A stretch of DNA of 64,000 bases, from positions 1 through 64,000 of the forward strand of contig NZ_JAUGZK010000004.1 in assembly GCF_036327005.1 (NCBI RefSeq), in the 5' to 3' direction. Position 1 is the stretch's first letter. Each line of letters opens with the position of its first letter. Below, piece after piece: positions 52,115 to 60,940 of the stretch. The notes below the pieces were generated by a model. It did not search any database, was not told where the DNA came from, and saw nothing but the letters and a program-made list of their open reading frames with translations. The position numbers and the translations under genes are program-made. Source of the DNA: Alkalimonas mucilaginosa (GTDB lineage Bacteria > Pseudomonadota > Gammaproteobacteria > Enterobacterales > Alteromonadaceae).

Positions 52115-53206
52115 ATGCCTTCACCACAGGAAAAATATCAGCTGGATTTAATGCGTGCGGATTTCCAGCCCGATGCGGCGCAAGCGGAAGCGGTCCGTCA
52201 TCTGCAACGTTTGTACGATGATTTACTACAGCAATACCATTGCCCGGTGGGTTTCTGGCAGAAGTTATTCAGCACCAAGCCAAAACCTGATGTCATTGGT
52301 TTGTATTTATGGGGGGGGGTTGGCCGGGGCAAGACCTACCTGATGGATACCTTTTATGAATGTCTGCCGCTTGAGCGCAAAATGCGGGTGCATTTTCACC
52401 GTTTTATGCATCGGGTACATGAAGAGCTAAAAAGTTTGCACAACCAGGCGAACCCACTTGAAATAGTGGCCGATCGTTTTAAACAACAGGCTGATATTAT
52501 TTGTTTTGATGAGTTCTTTGTCTCTGATATTACCGATGCCATGTTGTTAGGTACCTTGATGCAGGCGTTGTTTAGCAGAGGCATCACCCTGGTTGCAACC
52601 TCAAACATTGAACCGGATGGTTTGTATCGCAACGGGCTGCAGCGGGCGCGCTTTTTGCCGGCGATTGAGTTGATTAAACGACACACTGTGGTGGTGAATG
52701 TCGATAGTGGTATTGATTACCGGCTGCGCACACTGGAGCAGGCTGAGATTTTCCATGCGCCGCTCGATCAACAGGCTGAGCTGAATCTGGCACAGTATTT
52801 CCAGGCATTATCGGATGAACCCAGGCAGCAGAATGTAGCCATTGAAGTGGCTAACCGGAGCATTCAGGCCCGGTATGAGGCCGATGGCGTGGTCTGGTTT
52901 GGCTTTAGCGAGCTGTGTGAAAGTGCCCGCAGTCAATACGATTACATGGAGCTGAGCCGTTGTTACCACACCGTACTGGTATCCGGGGTCAAGGTGATGG
53001 GGCAGCACAACGACGATGTGGCGCGGCGTTTTATTGCGCTGGTTGATGAATTTTATGAGCGCAATGTCACCCTGATTCTGTCGGCTGAAGTCGAACTGGA
53101 GGCCTTGTACCAAGGTGGCTTACTGAGTTTTGAGTTCAAACGTTGCATCAGTCGTTTGCAGGAAATGCAGTCGCATGAGTATCTGGCGCGGGCGCACCTA
53201 CCCTAA
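52115..53206 (+). CDS. zapE: Cell division ATPase ZapE
   Basis: A 363-residue AFG1-like AAA+ ATPase (YhcM/ZapE) that associates with the Z ring and destabilises FtsZ polymers. Walker A is GGVGRGKT near residue 79, and Walker B is IICFDEFFVSDI. The arginine-finger/sensor region TLVATSNIEPDGLYRNGLQR follows. The ATG at 52115 was chosen over an upstream in-frame ATG at 52079 because the family starts close to it. It lies between zapG and rplM, as in E. coli. Confidence 0.96.
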   Translation: MPSPQEKYQLDLMRADFQPDAAQAEAVRHLQRLYDDLLQQYHCPVGFWQKLFSTKPKPDVIGLYLWGGVGRGKTYLMDTFYECLPLERKMRVHFHRFMHRVHEELKSLHNQANPLEIVADRFKQQADIICFDEFFVSDITDAMLLGTLMQALFSRGITLVATSNIEPDGLYRNGLQRARFLPAIELIKRHTVVVNVDSGIDYRLRTLEQAEIFHAPLDQQAELNLAQYFQALSDEPRQQNVAIEVANRSIQARYEADGVVWFGFSELCESARSQYDYMELSRCYHTVLVSGVKVMGQHNDDVARRFIALVDEFYERNVTLILSAEVELEALYQGGLLSFEFKRCISRLQEMQSHEYLARAHLP

Positions 53207-53274
53207 ATAAAGTATTTCGGTAGAAAAATTGATATTTTTTAACCAGAAGGGCTGATCTTTTGCTTTGGATGAAT

Positions 53275-53280
53275 TATAAT
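53275..53280 (+). promoter_or_regulatory. -10 element of the rplM-rpsI promoter
   Basis: A perfect TATAAT (53275-53280) is followed by a CG-rich discriminator, a hallmark of ppGpp-repressed ribosomal protein promoters. No good -35 sits 17 bases upstream (CTGATC at best). The remaining 135 bases to the rplM ATG form a leader long enough for L13 autoregulation. Confidence 0.6.
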
Positions 53281-53414
53281 CCGCGCCCGGCCTACGTTAC
53301 AGCCTCTACTGCCCTTTAGCCAGGCAGTAATTGTACTCGAAGGGGTACGGTCACGATACTGCGCAATAGCCCTGCGGGTATCAGGTGTAACTATGTAAGT
53401 TTTGGACTATATAA

Positions 53415-53843
53415 ATGAAAACTTTTACTGCTAAACCAGAAAGCGTACAACGCGACTGGTATGTTGTGGATGCTGCTGGTAAGACACTGGGACGTATCTC
53501 AACTGAAATCGCTGCGCGCTTGCGCGGTAAACACAAGCCTGAGTTTACACCACACGTGGACACCGGTGATTACATCATCGTGGTTAATGCGGACAAAGTG
53601 GTTGTCACTGGCAACAAAGCCAAAGACAAGATGTACTACTCGCACAGTGGTTTCCCAGGTGGCATCAAAGAAATTAACTTTGAAAAGCTGCTGGCGAAAA
53701 AACCTGAGATGGTGCTTGAAAAAGCCATCAAGGGCATGTTGCCAAAAGGCCCATTGGGTCGTGCTATGTTCCGTAAGTTAAAAGTGTATGCCGGCGCCGA
53801 GCATCAGCATGCTGCTCAGCAACCGCAAGTTTTAGACATCTAA
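53415..53843 (+). CDS. rplM: 50S ribosomal protein L13
   Basis: A 142-residue large-subunit protein, first in the classical L13-S9 operon. Family traits are KPESVQRDWYVVDAAGKTLGR near the start (first part), HVDTGDYIIVVNADKV and GMLPKGPLGRAMFRKLKVYAG near the end. Length equals E. coli L13. rpsI follows after 12 bases. Confidence 0.99.
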   Translation: MKTFTAKPESVQRDWYVVDAAGKTLGRISTEIAARLRGKHKPEFTPHVDTGDYIIVVNADKVVVTGNKAKDKMYYSHSGFPGGIKEINFEKLLAKKPEMVLEKAIKGMLPKGPLGRAMFRKLKVYAGAEHQHAAQQPQVLDI

Positions 53844-53855
53844 TCGGAGCATCAC

Positions 53856-54248
53856 ATGGCACAGAATCAATACTATGGAACTGGTCGTCGTAAAAGCTCA
53901 ACGGCCCGTGTATTTTTAAAAGCCGGCTCAGGCAACATCGTGATCAACAAGCGCTCTATCACTGAGTACTTTGGTCGTGAAACTGCCCGCATGGTGGTGA
54001 TGCAGCCACTGGAGCTGGTTGATATGGTTGGCAAATTCGACATGCATATCACCGTGAAAGGCGGTGGTATCAGCGGTCAGGCCGGCGCTATCCGTCATGG
54101 CATCACCCGTGCTTTGATGGAGTTTGACGAGACACTGCGTCCGGAACTGCGTAAAGCAGGTTTCGTAACCCGTGACGCTCGTCAGGTTGAACGGAAGAAA
54201 GTGGGTCTGCGTAAAGCACGTAAACGTCCACAGTACTCCAAGCGTTAA
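53856..54248 (+). CDS. rpsI: 30S ribosomal protein S9
   Basis: A 130-residue small-subunit protein. It opens with YYGTGRRKSSTARVFLK and ends in the basic tail RKARKRPQYSKR, whose last arginine contacts P-site tRNA. Length equals E. coli S9. An intrinsic terminator follows 18 bases after the stop. Confidence 0.99.
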   Translation: MAQNQYYGTGRRKSSTARVFLKAGSGNIVINKRSITEYFGRETARMVVMQPLELVDMVGKFDMHITVKGGGISGQAGAIRHGITRALMEFDETLRPELRKAGFVTRDARQVERKKVGLRKARKRPQYSKR

Positions 54249-54265
54249 GCTTGTTTTGTACCTGC

Positions 54266-54292
54266 AAACCCGGCCTTGTGTCGGGTTTTTTA
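54266..54292 (+). terminator. Intrinsic terminator of rplM-rpsI
   Basis: A 7-bp stem (54266-54272 with 54282-54288) with a 9-base loop runs into a T-rich tail. It lies 18 bases past rpsI. Confidence 0.85.
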
Positions 54293-54431
54293 TTGCGATT
54301 CAGCGGCGGTTAATCCTTGTGTAAAGCGCGGCTTTTCATTATGATCGTCGATATTTATTCATTTATAATAATTGCTGGCAAACAGCCGCTTAAATCAAGT
54401 TGTGTTTAAGTGTTAATGTGGAGATGAGTGG

Positions 54432-55022
54432 ATGAGCAACGCGCCTGTCGATCATGGCCGCCGCCGATTCCTGACCATTGCAACATCGGTCGTGGGCGGG
54501 GTCGGAGCCATTGGAGCCGCTGTTCCCTTTATTGCGTCCTGGAGCCCAAGTGAGCGGGCTCGCCAGGCTGGCGCTGCAGTAACTGCGGATGTCAGCAAAA
54601 TGGAAGAAGGGCAGCTGATACGGGTAGAGTGGCGTGGGAAACCGGTTTGGATTGTAAAACGCACCCAGGAAATGATTGATTCGTTACCGAATCATGAAGA
54701 GCGGTTACGGGATCCTGACTCGAAAGAACCACAACAGCCGCATTACGCTCAGAACCGCCATCGTTCGGTGCGTCCTGAGTTTTTCGTTGCCGTTGGTATC
54801 TGCACCCACTTTGGTTGCTCCCCAACCTATTTGCCCAATGATTTTGCTGCCCAGGCAGAGGGTGTGCGCTCTGGCTTCTTCTGCCCTTGTCATGGTTCAC
54901 GCTTCGATATTGCCGGTCGGGTATTTCAAAACGTACCTGCCCCAACCAACCTGGAAGTTCCTCCGTACATGTTTACAGATGAATTCACCATTTTGGTCGG
55001 TGAAGACGAGGAGACGGCCTGA
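54432..55022 (+). CDS. petA: Cytochrome bc1 Rieske iron-sulfur subunit PetA
   Basis: A 196-residue Rieske [2Fe-2S] protein of the ubiquinol-cytochrome c reductase. A twin-arginine motif (RRRFL, about 10-14) precedes a membrane helix (about 17-36) kept as an uncleaved anchor. The cluster ligands lie in CTHFGC (about 119-124) and CPCHGS (about 147-152). It begins the petABC operon and overlaps petB by one base. Confidence 0.98.
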   Translation: MSNAPVDHGRRRFLTIATSVVGGVGAIGAAVPFIASWSPSERARQAGAAVTADVSKMEEGQLIRVEWRGKPVWIVKRTQEMIDSLPNHEERLRDPDSKEPQQPHYAQNRHRSVRPEFFVAVGICTHFGCSPTYLPNDFAAQAEGVRSGFFCPCHGSRFDIAGRVFQNVPAPTNLEVPPYMFTDEFTILVGEDEETA

Positions 55023-56290
55023 TGAAAAATCTGATGAACTGGATAGAGTACCGTCTGCCGGTTGTGGAAAAAATGAAAATCCACATGACGCAGTATCCGG
55101 CACCGAAAAACTTTAACTTCTGGTACTTCTTTGGCTCTTTGGCCATCGTGGTGCTGGTAAACCAAATTCTGACCGGCATCTGGCTGACCATGAATTATGA
55201 GCCTTCGGCTGAAGGTGCTTTCCGTTCGATTGAATACATCATGCGGGATGTCGAATACGGCTGGTTGCTGCGTTACATGCACTCCACCGGTGCTTCGGCA
55301 TTTTTTGTGGTGGTGTATCTGCATATGCTGCGTGGCATGATGTATGGCTCCTACCAGAAACCACGGGAATTGCTGTGGATTTTCGGTATGCTAATTTACC
55401 TGGTGCTGATGGCTGAAGCTTTTATGGGCTACATGCTGCCTTGGGGCCAGATGTCGTTCTGGGGAGCTCAGGTGATTATCTCCATCTTCGGGGTGATTCC
55501 GTTTATTGGTGATGACTTAACGCTGTGGATCCGCGGTGATTATGTTATCTCAGGTGCAACCTTAAACCGCTTCTTTGCGCTGCATGTTATTGCGCTGCCG
55601 TTGGTGCTGGTGATTCTGGTCTTCCTGCACATTATGGCATTGCACGAAGTCGGTTCGAACAACCCGGACGGTATTGAAACCAAACGCGATAACGATGGCA
55701 CTGTGCCAGCGGATGCGGTTAGTAAGTTTGAGTTTCATAACAACTTCACCAAGGGTGGCAAGAAAGTCATTATCGACTCTATCCCATTCCACCCTTACTA
55801 CACAGTGAAAGATCTGGTTGGTTTGGCTGGTTTCCTGTTCCTGTTTGCCTATGTGATCTTCTTTATGCCGGAAGGGGGGGGTTACTTCCTGGAAGCGCCA
55901 AACTTTGAACTGGCGAACCCAATGAAGACCCCGGAGCATATTGCACCGGTCTGGTACTTCACGCCGTTCTACGCCATTTTGCGGGCTGTACCTAACCCGC
56001 TATTTGGTGCTATCGCCATGTTTGCTGCCATCCTGGCCCTGGCATTGTTGCCATGGATTGACCGCGGCAAAGTTCGCTCAGTGCGCTACCGTTGTGGCCT
56101 GCACAAGCTGAACCTGGTCAACTTCTGCATCAGCTTTGTGGCATTAGGTATCCTGGGTGTGCTGCCTGCGACGCCGTTGTACACTCTTTTGTCGCAGCTG
56201 TTCTCGTTTACCTACTTCGGTTTCTTTATTCTGTTGTGGTTCTACAGTAAGAATGAAAACACCAAGCCATTGCCAGAGAGGTTGACCTGA
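55022..56290 (+). CDS. petB: Cytochrome b subunit of the bc1 complex PetB
   Basis: A 422-residue integral membrane protein carrying hemes bL and bH and both quinone sites. Heme-ligand histidines lie in HSTGASAFFVVVYLHMLRG (helix B) and HVIALPLVLVILVFLHIM (helix D). The Qo-site motif usually written PEWY reads PVWY here (309-312), a variant I recall as typical of beta- and gammaproteobacteria. It is an undivided cytochrome b, not split into b6 and subunit IV. It is followed by petC with a one-base overlap. Confidence 0.98.
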   Translation: MKNLMNWIEYRLPVVEKMKIHMTQYPAPKNFNFWYFFGSLAIVVLVNQILTGIWLTMNYEPSAEGAFRSIEYIMRDVEYGWLLRYMHSTGASAFFVVVYLHMLRGMMYGSYQKPRELLWIFGMLIYLVLMAEAFMGYMLPWGQMSFWGAQVIISIFGVIPFIGDDLTLWIRGDYVISGATLNRFFALHVIALPLVLVILVFLHIMALHEVGSNNPDGIETKRDNDGTVPADAVSKFEFHNNFTKGGKKVIIDSIPFHPYYTVKDLVGLAGFLFLFAYVIFFMPEGGGYFLEAPNFELANPMKTPEHIAPVWYFTPFYAILRAVPNPLFGAIAMFAAILALALLPWIDRGKVRSVRYRCGLHKLNLVNFCISFVALGILGVLPATPLYTLLSQLFSFTYFGFFILLWFYSKNENTKPLPERLT

Positions 56291-57027
56291 TGTTGAAGCA
56301 TATTATTTCTGCAGCAGCCTTGCTGGTATCGTCCATTGCCTTGGCTGCCGGTCCGAATATTCCACTGCAAAAAGCGCCGGTGGACATCCGTGACACCGAG
56401 TCGTTACAGCGTGGTTTTATGCTGTATCAGAACTACTGTCTTGCTTGTCACCAGATGCAGTATCAACGTTATGCACGTAGTTTCCGTGATCTGAATATTC
56501 CGGAAGAGCTGGGCATGGAATATCTGATGTTCAGTGGTGAGCGGGTGGGTGACCACATTACCAATACCATGGATCCGGCTGATGCCGCTGAGTGGTTCGG
56601 TGATGCGATTCCGGACTTAACCAATGTGGCACGGGTACGGGGTCCGAATTGGATTTATACCTACCTGAAATCGTTCTACAAAGACGAGAGCCGCCCTTTT
56701 GGGGTCGATAACGATGTGTTTCCTATGGTTGGTATGCCACATGTACTGCAAGAGTTGCAAGGTGTGCCATACAAAGCGTATGAAACCCGTTTGGTGGATG
56801 GGAAGGAAACCCAGGTTTACGTCGGTATTCGTACCGATGGTTCGGGTGAGATGAGCGACGAAGAATACGATCGTGCTGTTGCAGATTTGGTCAACTATCT
56901 GGTGTATACTGGAGAACCTTATCGGCTGGAGTCGGAGAGTTTGGGGATCAAAGTGTTGATCTTCCTAGCCATTTTCTTCGTGTTAACTTATCTGCTGAAG
57001 AAAGAATACTGGAAAGATGTTAAGTAA
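56290..57027 (+). CDS. petC: Cytochrome c1 subunit of the bc1 complex PetC
   Basis: A 245-residue periplasmic c-type cytochrome anchored at its C-terminus. The signal peptide ends near LAAG (about residue 20). The heme is attached at CLACH (about 51-55). DLTNVARVRGPNWIYTYLKSF (first part) is typical of cytochrome c1. The C-terminal helix is VLIFLAIFFVLTYLLKKEYW. It closes the petABC operon before an intrinsic terminator. Confidence 0.97.
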   Translation: MLKHIISAAALLVSSIALAAGPNIPLQKAPVDIRDTESLQRGFMLYQNYCLACHQMQYQRYARSFRDLNIPEELGMEYLMFSGERVGDHITNTMDPADAAEWFGDAIPDLTNVARVRGPNWIYTYLKSFYKDESRPFGVDNDVFPMVGMPHVLQELQGVPYKAYETRLVDGKETQVYVGIRTDGSGEMSDEEYDRAVADLVNYLVYTGEPYRLESESLGIKVLIFLAIFFVLTYLLKKEYWKDVK

Positions 57028-57056
57028 GCATCTGATCCAAAAGAGTATTTAATGAT

Positions 57057-57084
57057 AGGGGCCTGCTGGCCCCTTTGCTGTTTA
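57057..57084 (+). terminator. Intrinsic terminator of petABC
   Basis: A 7-bp GC-rich stem (57057-57063 with 57068-57074) with a 4-base loop is followed by a partly T-rich tail. It lies between petC and sspA. Confidence 0.75.
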
Positions 57085-57103
57085 TTGTAAACCGGAGGAA
57101 TGC

Positions 57104-57742
57104 ATGGCGATTTCAGCCAATAAACGCCCTGTGATGACACTGTTTTCTGCTGCCGATGACATGTACAGTCATCAGGTCCGTATTGTACTGGCAGAAAAAG
57201 GCGTCAGTGTTGATATTCTCCAGGTCACTCAGGATAACTTGCCTGAGGAGCTGTATGAAGTAAACCCCTATGGCAGTCTGCCCACCTTATTGGATCGTGA
57301 GCTGTCGTTGTATCAGGCACAAATCATTATTGAGTACCTGGACGAACGTTTCCCGCACCCACCTTTAATGCCGGTGTACCCGGTTGCCCGTGGACAAGCC
57401 AGATTAATGATGTACCGGATTGAAAAAGACTGGTACGCGCTGGCCGAGAAAATTCTTCGTCATGACGACGATGCCGACCAGGCCCGGCAGGATCTGACCG
57501 AAGGGTTGCTGGCGGTAGCACCACTGTTTGATGAAGCACCTTTCTTTATGAGTGAAGAGTTCGGCCTGGTGGATTGCTATATGGCGGCATTGCTATGGCG
57601 TCTACCAAAGCTGGGTATTGAGCTTGCCGGGCCGGGCAGTAAAACACTGATGAATTATATGGGGCGCTTGTTCGATCGCGACTCATTTTTGGCGTCTCTG
57701 ACCGATGCTGAGCGTGAATACCGGCACGGCAAAGGAGTCTGA
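57104..57742 (+). CDS. sspA: Stringent starvation protein SspA
   Basis: A 212-residue GST-fold protein that binds RNA polymerase and modulates transcription in stationary phase and acid stress. The N-terminal thioredoxin-like domain reads MTLFSAADDMYSHQVRIVLAEKG, of which SAADDMYSHQVRI is the SspA signature; there is no catalytic GST residue. The conserved surface YPVARGQARLMMYRIEKDW follows. AGGAGG-like sequence precedes the ATG. sspB follows after one base. Confidence 0.97.
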   Translation: MAISANKRPVMTLFSAADDMYSHQVRIVLAEKGVSVDILQVTQDNLPEELYEVNPYGSLPTLLDRELSLYQAQIIIEYLDERFPHPPLMPVYPVARGQARLMMYRIEKDWYALAEKILRHDDDADQARQDLTEGLLAVAPLFDEAPFFMSEEFGLVDCYMAALLWRLPKLGIELAGPGSKTLMNYMGRLFDRDSFLASLTDAEREYRHGKGV

Positions 57743-57743
57743 G

Positions 57744-58163
57744 ATGACGCCGAATCGTCCCTACCTGCTGCGCGCATTTTACGAGTGGATTGTGGATAAC
57801 GACTGTACTCCTTATCTGGTGGTGGATGCGAGCTACCCTCAGACCAAGGTTCCGCAGCAGTTTGTGCAAAACGGCCAGATCGTGCTGAATTTAGCACCAT
57901 CCGCGGTAGCTCAGATGCAGATGGGAAATGACGTGATCAGTTGCAGTGCCCGGTTTGGTGGTCATCCGTTTGCGCTTTATATCCCGGTAAGAGCTGTGCT
58001 GGCGATTTATGCGAAGGAAAATGGTGCTGGTACTGTCTTTACCCTGGATGAGGATGAAGACTTCCCTGATGAGCACGAGATGGAAAGCCCGCCTGAGCCA
58101 GTTGCGACAGAGCCTGCGAGTAAGAAGCTGGCTAAGGCCAGTCACCTTAAGGTGATCAAGTAA
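57744..58163 (+). CDS. sspB: ClpXP adaptor SspB
   Basis: A 139-residue adaptor that delivers ssrA-tagged proteins to ClpXP. The binding domain begins NRPYLLRAFYEWIVDNDCTP and contains NGQIVLNLAPSAV and CSARFGGHPFALYIPVRAVLAIYAKENG (first part). The linker is acidic and proline-rich. The C-terminal ClpX-docking tail ends KASHLKVIK. The ATG at 57744 sits one base after sspA. Confidence 0.97.
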   Translation: MTPNRPYLLRAFYEWIVDNDCTPYLVVDASYPQTKVPQQFVQNGQIVLNLAPSAVAQMQMGNDVISCSARFGGHPFALYIPVRAVLAIYAKENGAGTVFTLDEDEDFPDEHEMESPPEPVATEPASKKLAKASHLKVIK

Positions 58164-58184
58164 CTGGATTTATCTGGCTTAAGA

Positions 58185-58208
58185 ATGCAGCTCAGGCTGC
58201 ATTTTTTA
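58185..58208 (+). terminator. Intrinsic terminator of sspAB
   Basis: A perfect 7-bp stem (about 58185-58191 with 58196-58202) with a 4-base loop runs into six T residues. The hairpin overlaps the end of convergent ilvY and may serve both. Confidence 0.85.
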
Positions 58209-59096
58209 TAGATTGGAGTGTGGCCTGACCAACTGGCAAAAGGCTTTTAGCAGCGGATCGCTTGACCGTTTTGCTAAATAACAGACCCCCAAATCAAAGG
58301 GTTCGAAACGATAGCCGCTATCGAATGGACGTACTCTGTCCATGACCGGGCTATGCTGTACCACCACATCTGCCAAAACGGCAACACCGCTTCCAAGTGC
58401 CACCATACTAGCCATGGCTTCGTGGCCATCGACCATCGCAACAATATTAGGCTGAAAACCCTCTGTCTGTAACCATTTGCTAAATCGCTCCGCTGCAGGG
58501 CCATGCGCTGGCGCGATTAAAGGGACTTCATGCCATGGGATCGGCGCCTTGCTCAGCAGATCGTTGACTTTACAGGGGATGGTTGGTGCCACAAGGGATA
58601 CTGGCAGTTTGGCAATGCTGTGAAACACCATACTGGAGGGCAAATAGGCTGGTTTTGCTGCCAGGGCAAGGTCAACTTCATCCTGCTTTAATCGTTCCAG
58701 TGCAGAAGCCGCATCCCCAGTGGTTAGTTGAATATCTGCTTTGGGGCAGAGTACACGGAATCTGTCGAGAATAGCTGGTAAATGGCTGTAACTGGCGGTG
58801 ACGGTACAGAATAAGCGGATGCTACCCTGAAGCCCTGCCTGGTCGCCTGATAAATCGGCCTGCAGTTGGTGCCAGTCATCCAGATACTGGCGAACAAAGC
58901 TCAATACAGTCTGACCTTCACGGGTTAGCTGCACTGAGCGGGTATCCCTGACAAAGAGCGACACCCCAAGCTCTTGCTCCAGTCGTTGGATGGCACGGCT
59001 TAAGGTGGAAGGGCTGACAAACATTTGCTCACTGGTCCGTGCAAAGTTCAGGCTAGCTGCCAGATGCATAAATAGCTGTGCTTGTTTGATGTCCAT
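58206..59096 (-). CDS. ilvY: LysR-type transcriptional activator IlvY
   Basis: A 296-residue LysR regulator. The N-terminal winged helix reads LNFARTSEQMFVSPSTLSRAIQRLEQELG (first part about 15-35). The effector domain (about 92-290) shares the IlvY pattern, e.g. LFCTVTASYSHLPAIL. In E. coli IlvY binds acetolactate or acetohydroxybutyrate and switches on ilvC. Here it is divergent from ilvC with a 145-base gap that carries candidate palindromes. Confidence 0.95.
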   Translation of the reverse strand: MDIKQAQLFMHLAASLNFARTSEQMFVSPSTLSRAIQRLEQELGVSLFVRDTRSVQLTREGQTVLSFVRQYLDDWHQLQADLSGDQAGLQGSIRLFCTVTASYSHLPAILDRFRVLCPKADIQLTTGDAASALERLKQDEVDLALAAKPAYLPSSMVFHSIAKLPVSLVAPTIPCKVNDLLSKAPIPWHEVPLIAPAHGPAAERFSKWLQTEGFQPNIVAMVDGHEAMASMVALGSGVAVLADVVVQHSPVMDRVRPFDSGYRFEPFDLGVCYLAKRSSDPLLKAFCQLVRPHSNL

Positions 59097-59108
59097 TCTA
59101 TTTCATTT

Positions 59109-59155
59109 ATTGCAATACAGAGTTGTCAATATATCACTTCACGCAATTATATTGC
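59109..59155. promoter_or_regulatory. Candidate IlvY operators in the ilvY-ilvC spacer
   Basis: An 8-bp palindrome ATTGCAAT (59109-59116) and a 13-base inverted repeat GCAAT-TAT-ATTGC (59143-59155) share the same half-site and stand 27 bases apart. Paired sites of this type suit a LysR tetramer. The assignment is inference from position and symmetry. Confidence 0.5.
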
Positions 59156-59241
59156 CAGCCTAGAATGAGTTCATTGACGCAGCAGCACTGTCTGCCAGAG
59201 CCAGAGTGGCTGGCCAGCGTACCAGAATTTAGAGACATACT

Positions 59242-60726
59242 ATGAGTAATTACTTTAATAGCCTGAACTTGCGGCAACAGCTGCAGCAGCTGAAACAGTG
59301 CCGCTTTATGGACCGCAGTGAGTTTGCTGACGGCTGCAGCGCCATCAAAGATTGGAATATTGTCATTGTTGGTTGTGGTGCTCAGGGCCTGAATCAGGGC
59401 CTGAATATGCGTGACTCTGGTCTGAATATCAGCTATGCATTGCGTGAAGAAGCGATTCGTGAACAGCGTGCTTCCTTTCAAAAGGCAACCAGCAATGGCT
59501 TTAAAGTGGGCACCTATCAGGAGCTGATCCCAACGGCCGATTTGGTGCTAAACCTGACGCCGGATAAACAGCACAGTGCGGTGGTGGATGCAGTGATGCC
59601 ACTGATGAAAGAGGGCGCTACTTTGGCCTATTCCCATGGCTTTAATATCGTGGAAGAAGGCAAACAAATTCGGCCGGACTTAACCGTTATTATGGTGGCA
59701 CCCAAATGCCCTGGTACTGAGGTTCGTGAAGAGTATAAGCGTGGCTTTGGTGTACCAACTCTGATTGCAGTGCATCCGGAGAATGATCCTAAAGGGCAGG
59801 GCCTGACCATTGCTAAAGCCTATGCAGCCGCGACTGGCGGCGATCGCGCCGGTGTGTTGCACTCGTCCTTTATTGCTGAAGTGAAATCGGACTTGATGGG
59901 TGAGCAAACCATCTTGTGCGGCATGCTGCAAACAGGCTCCATCCTTGCCTTTGATCGTATGGTAGCGGATGGCATGGAGCCAGGCTACGCCGGTAAACTG
60001 ATCCAGCAGGGCTGGGAAGTGATTACCGAAGCACTGAAGCATGGCGGCATCAGTCATATGATGGATCGGTTGTCGAATCCGGCCAAGGTCAAAGCGTATC
60101 GCCTGTCCGAGCAGCTGAAGCAACAACTGCGGCCTTTATTTGAACAGCATATGGATGACATCATCAGCGGTGAGTTTTCCAGTACCATGATGGCGGATTG
60201 GGCCAATGACGATGCTAACTTACTACGCTGGCGCGAAGAAACCCGCCAGTCTGGTTTTGAGCAGGCACCGGTGTCGGATGAGCACATAGCAGAACAAAGC
60301 TACTTTGATCGGGGTCTTCTGCTGGTGGCAATGGTAAAAGCCGGGGTTGAACTGGCGTTTGAGACCATGGTGGATGCCGGTATTATTGCCGAATCGGCTT
60401 ACTACGAGTCGCTGCATGAAACACCACTGATTGCCAATACCATAGCCCGTAAGCGCTTGTACGAGATGAACGTGGTGATTTCAGATACTGCAGAGTACGG
60501 CAACTATTTATTCGCCAATGCAGCTATTCCATTGCTACGTGATACCGTCAACAGCCTGCCGGCAGAGCTGGTAGGTAAGGGGTTGGCTGCACAACAGGCA
60601 GGTGTGGATAACCTGGAGCTGATCGCCATCAATGAAGCTATTCGCAATCACCCGGTGGAAGTGGTAGGTAAAACACTACGCGGTTATATGACTGCAATGA
60701 AGAAGATTGTCGCGGCTGAGCATTAA
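59242..60726 (+). CDS. ilvC: Ketol-acid reductoisomerase IlvC (class II)
   Basis: A 494-residue NADPH-dependent enzyme of valine, leucine and isoleucine synthesis: isomerises and reduces acetolactate to dihydroxyisovalerate. The Rossmann loop is VGCGAQGLNQGLNMRDSG. Two tandem knotted helical domains make it the long, class II form found in enterics. Metal-site segments include EVKSDLMGEQTILCG (about 213-227) and the repeated later copy around FETMVDAGIIAESAYYESLHE (first part). It is divergent from its regulator ilvY. Confidence 0.98.
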   Translation: MSNYFNSLNLRQQLQQLKQCRFMDRSEFADGCSAIKDWNIVIVGCGAQGLNQGLNMRDSGLNISYALREEAIREQRASFQKATSNGFKVGTYQELIPTADLVLNLTPDKQHSAVVDAVMPLMKEGATLAYSHGFNIVEEGKQIRPDLTVIMVAPKCPGTEVREEYKRGFGVPTLIAVHPENDPKGQGLTIAKAYAAATGGDRAGVLHSSFIAEVKSDLMGEQTILCGMLQTGSILAFDRMVADGMEPGYAGKLIQQGWEVITEALKHGGISHMMDRLSNPAKVKAYRLSEQLKQQLRPLFEQHMDDIISGEFSSTMMADWANDDANLLRWREETRQSGFEQAPVSDEHIAEQSYFDRGLLLVAMVKAGVELAFETMVDAGIIAESAYYESLHETPLIANTIARKRLYEMNVVISDTAEYGNYLFANAAIPLLRDTVNSLPAELVGKGLAAQQAGVDNLELIAINEAIRNHPVEVVGKTLRGYMTAMKKIVAAEH

Positions 60727-60866
60727 TTAGTTCGCATCCTGCAGCGGCATCCACGCCGTTTCGAGAAGCCGTCAACGAATGATGTGGTCAACGGTGAGTT
60801 GCACAGCGCCAGAAGCGCAGCAACTACCGGACCAATAACGATGTTATACGTGGACCTTGGTTGTTT

Positions 60867-60891
60867 GCCCTGCTTTGCAGGGCTTTTTTTT
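60867..60891 (+). terminator. Intrinsic terminator downstream of ilvC
   Basis: A perfect 7-bp GC-rich stem (60867-60873 with 60877-60883) is followed by eight T residues. It lies 140 bases past ilvC; the stretch 60727-60866 between them has no recognisable gene. Confidence 0.9.
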
Positions 60892-60940
60892 ATGGCAGAT
60901 CCGGTTAAGATGGTTGTTAACAACAAAGTGGAGCAATTTG

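Noticed and set aside
55946..55957. PVWY instead of PEWY at the cytochrome b Qo site
   Set aside because: I first took it as a missing catalytic glutamate, but this variant is, to my knowledge, common in beta- and gammaproteobacterial bc1 complexes, so it is not an anomaly.
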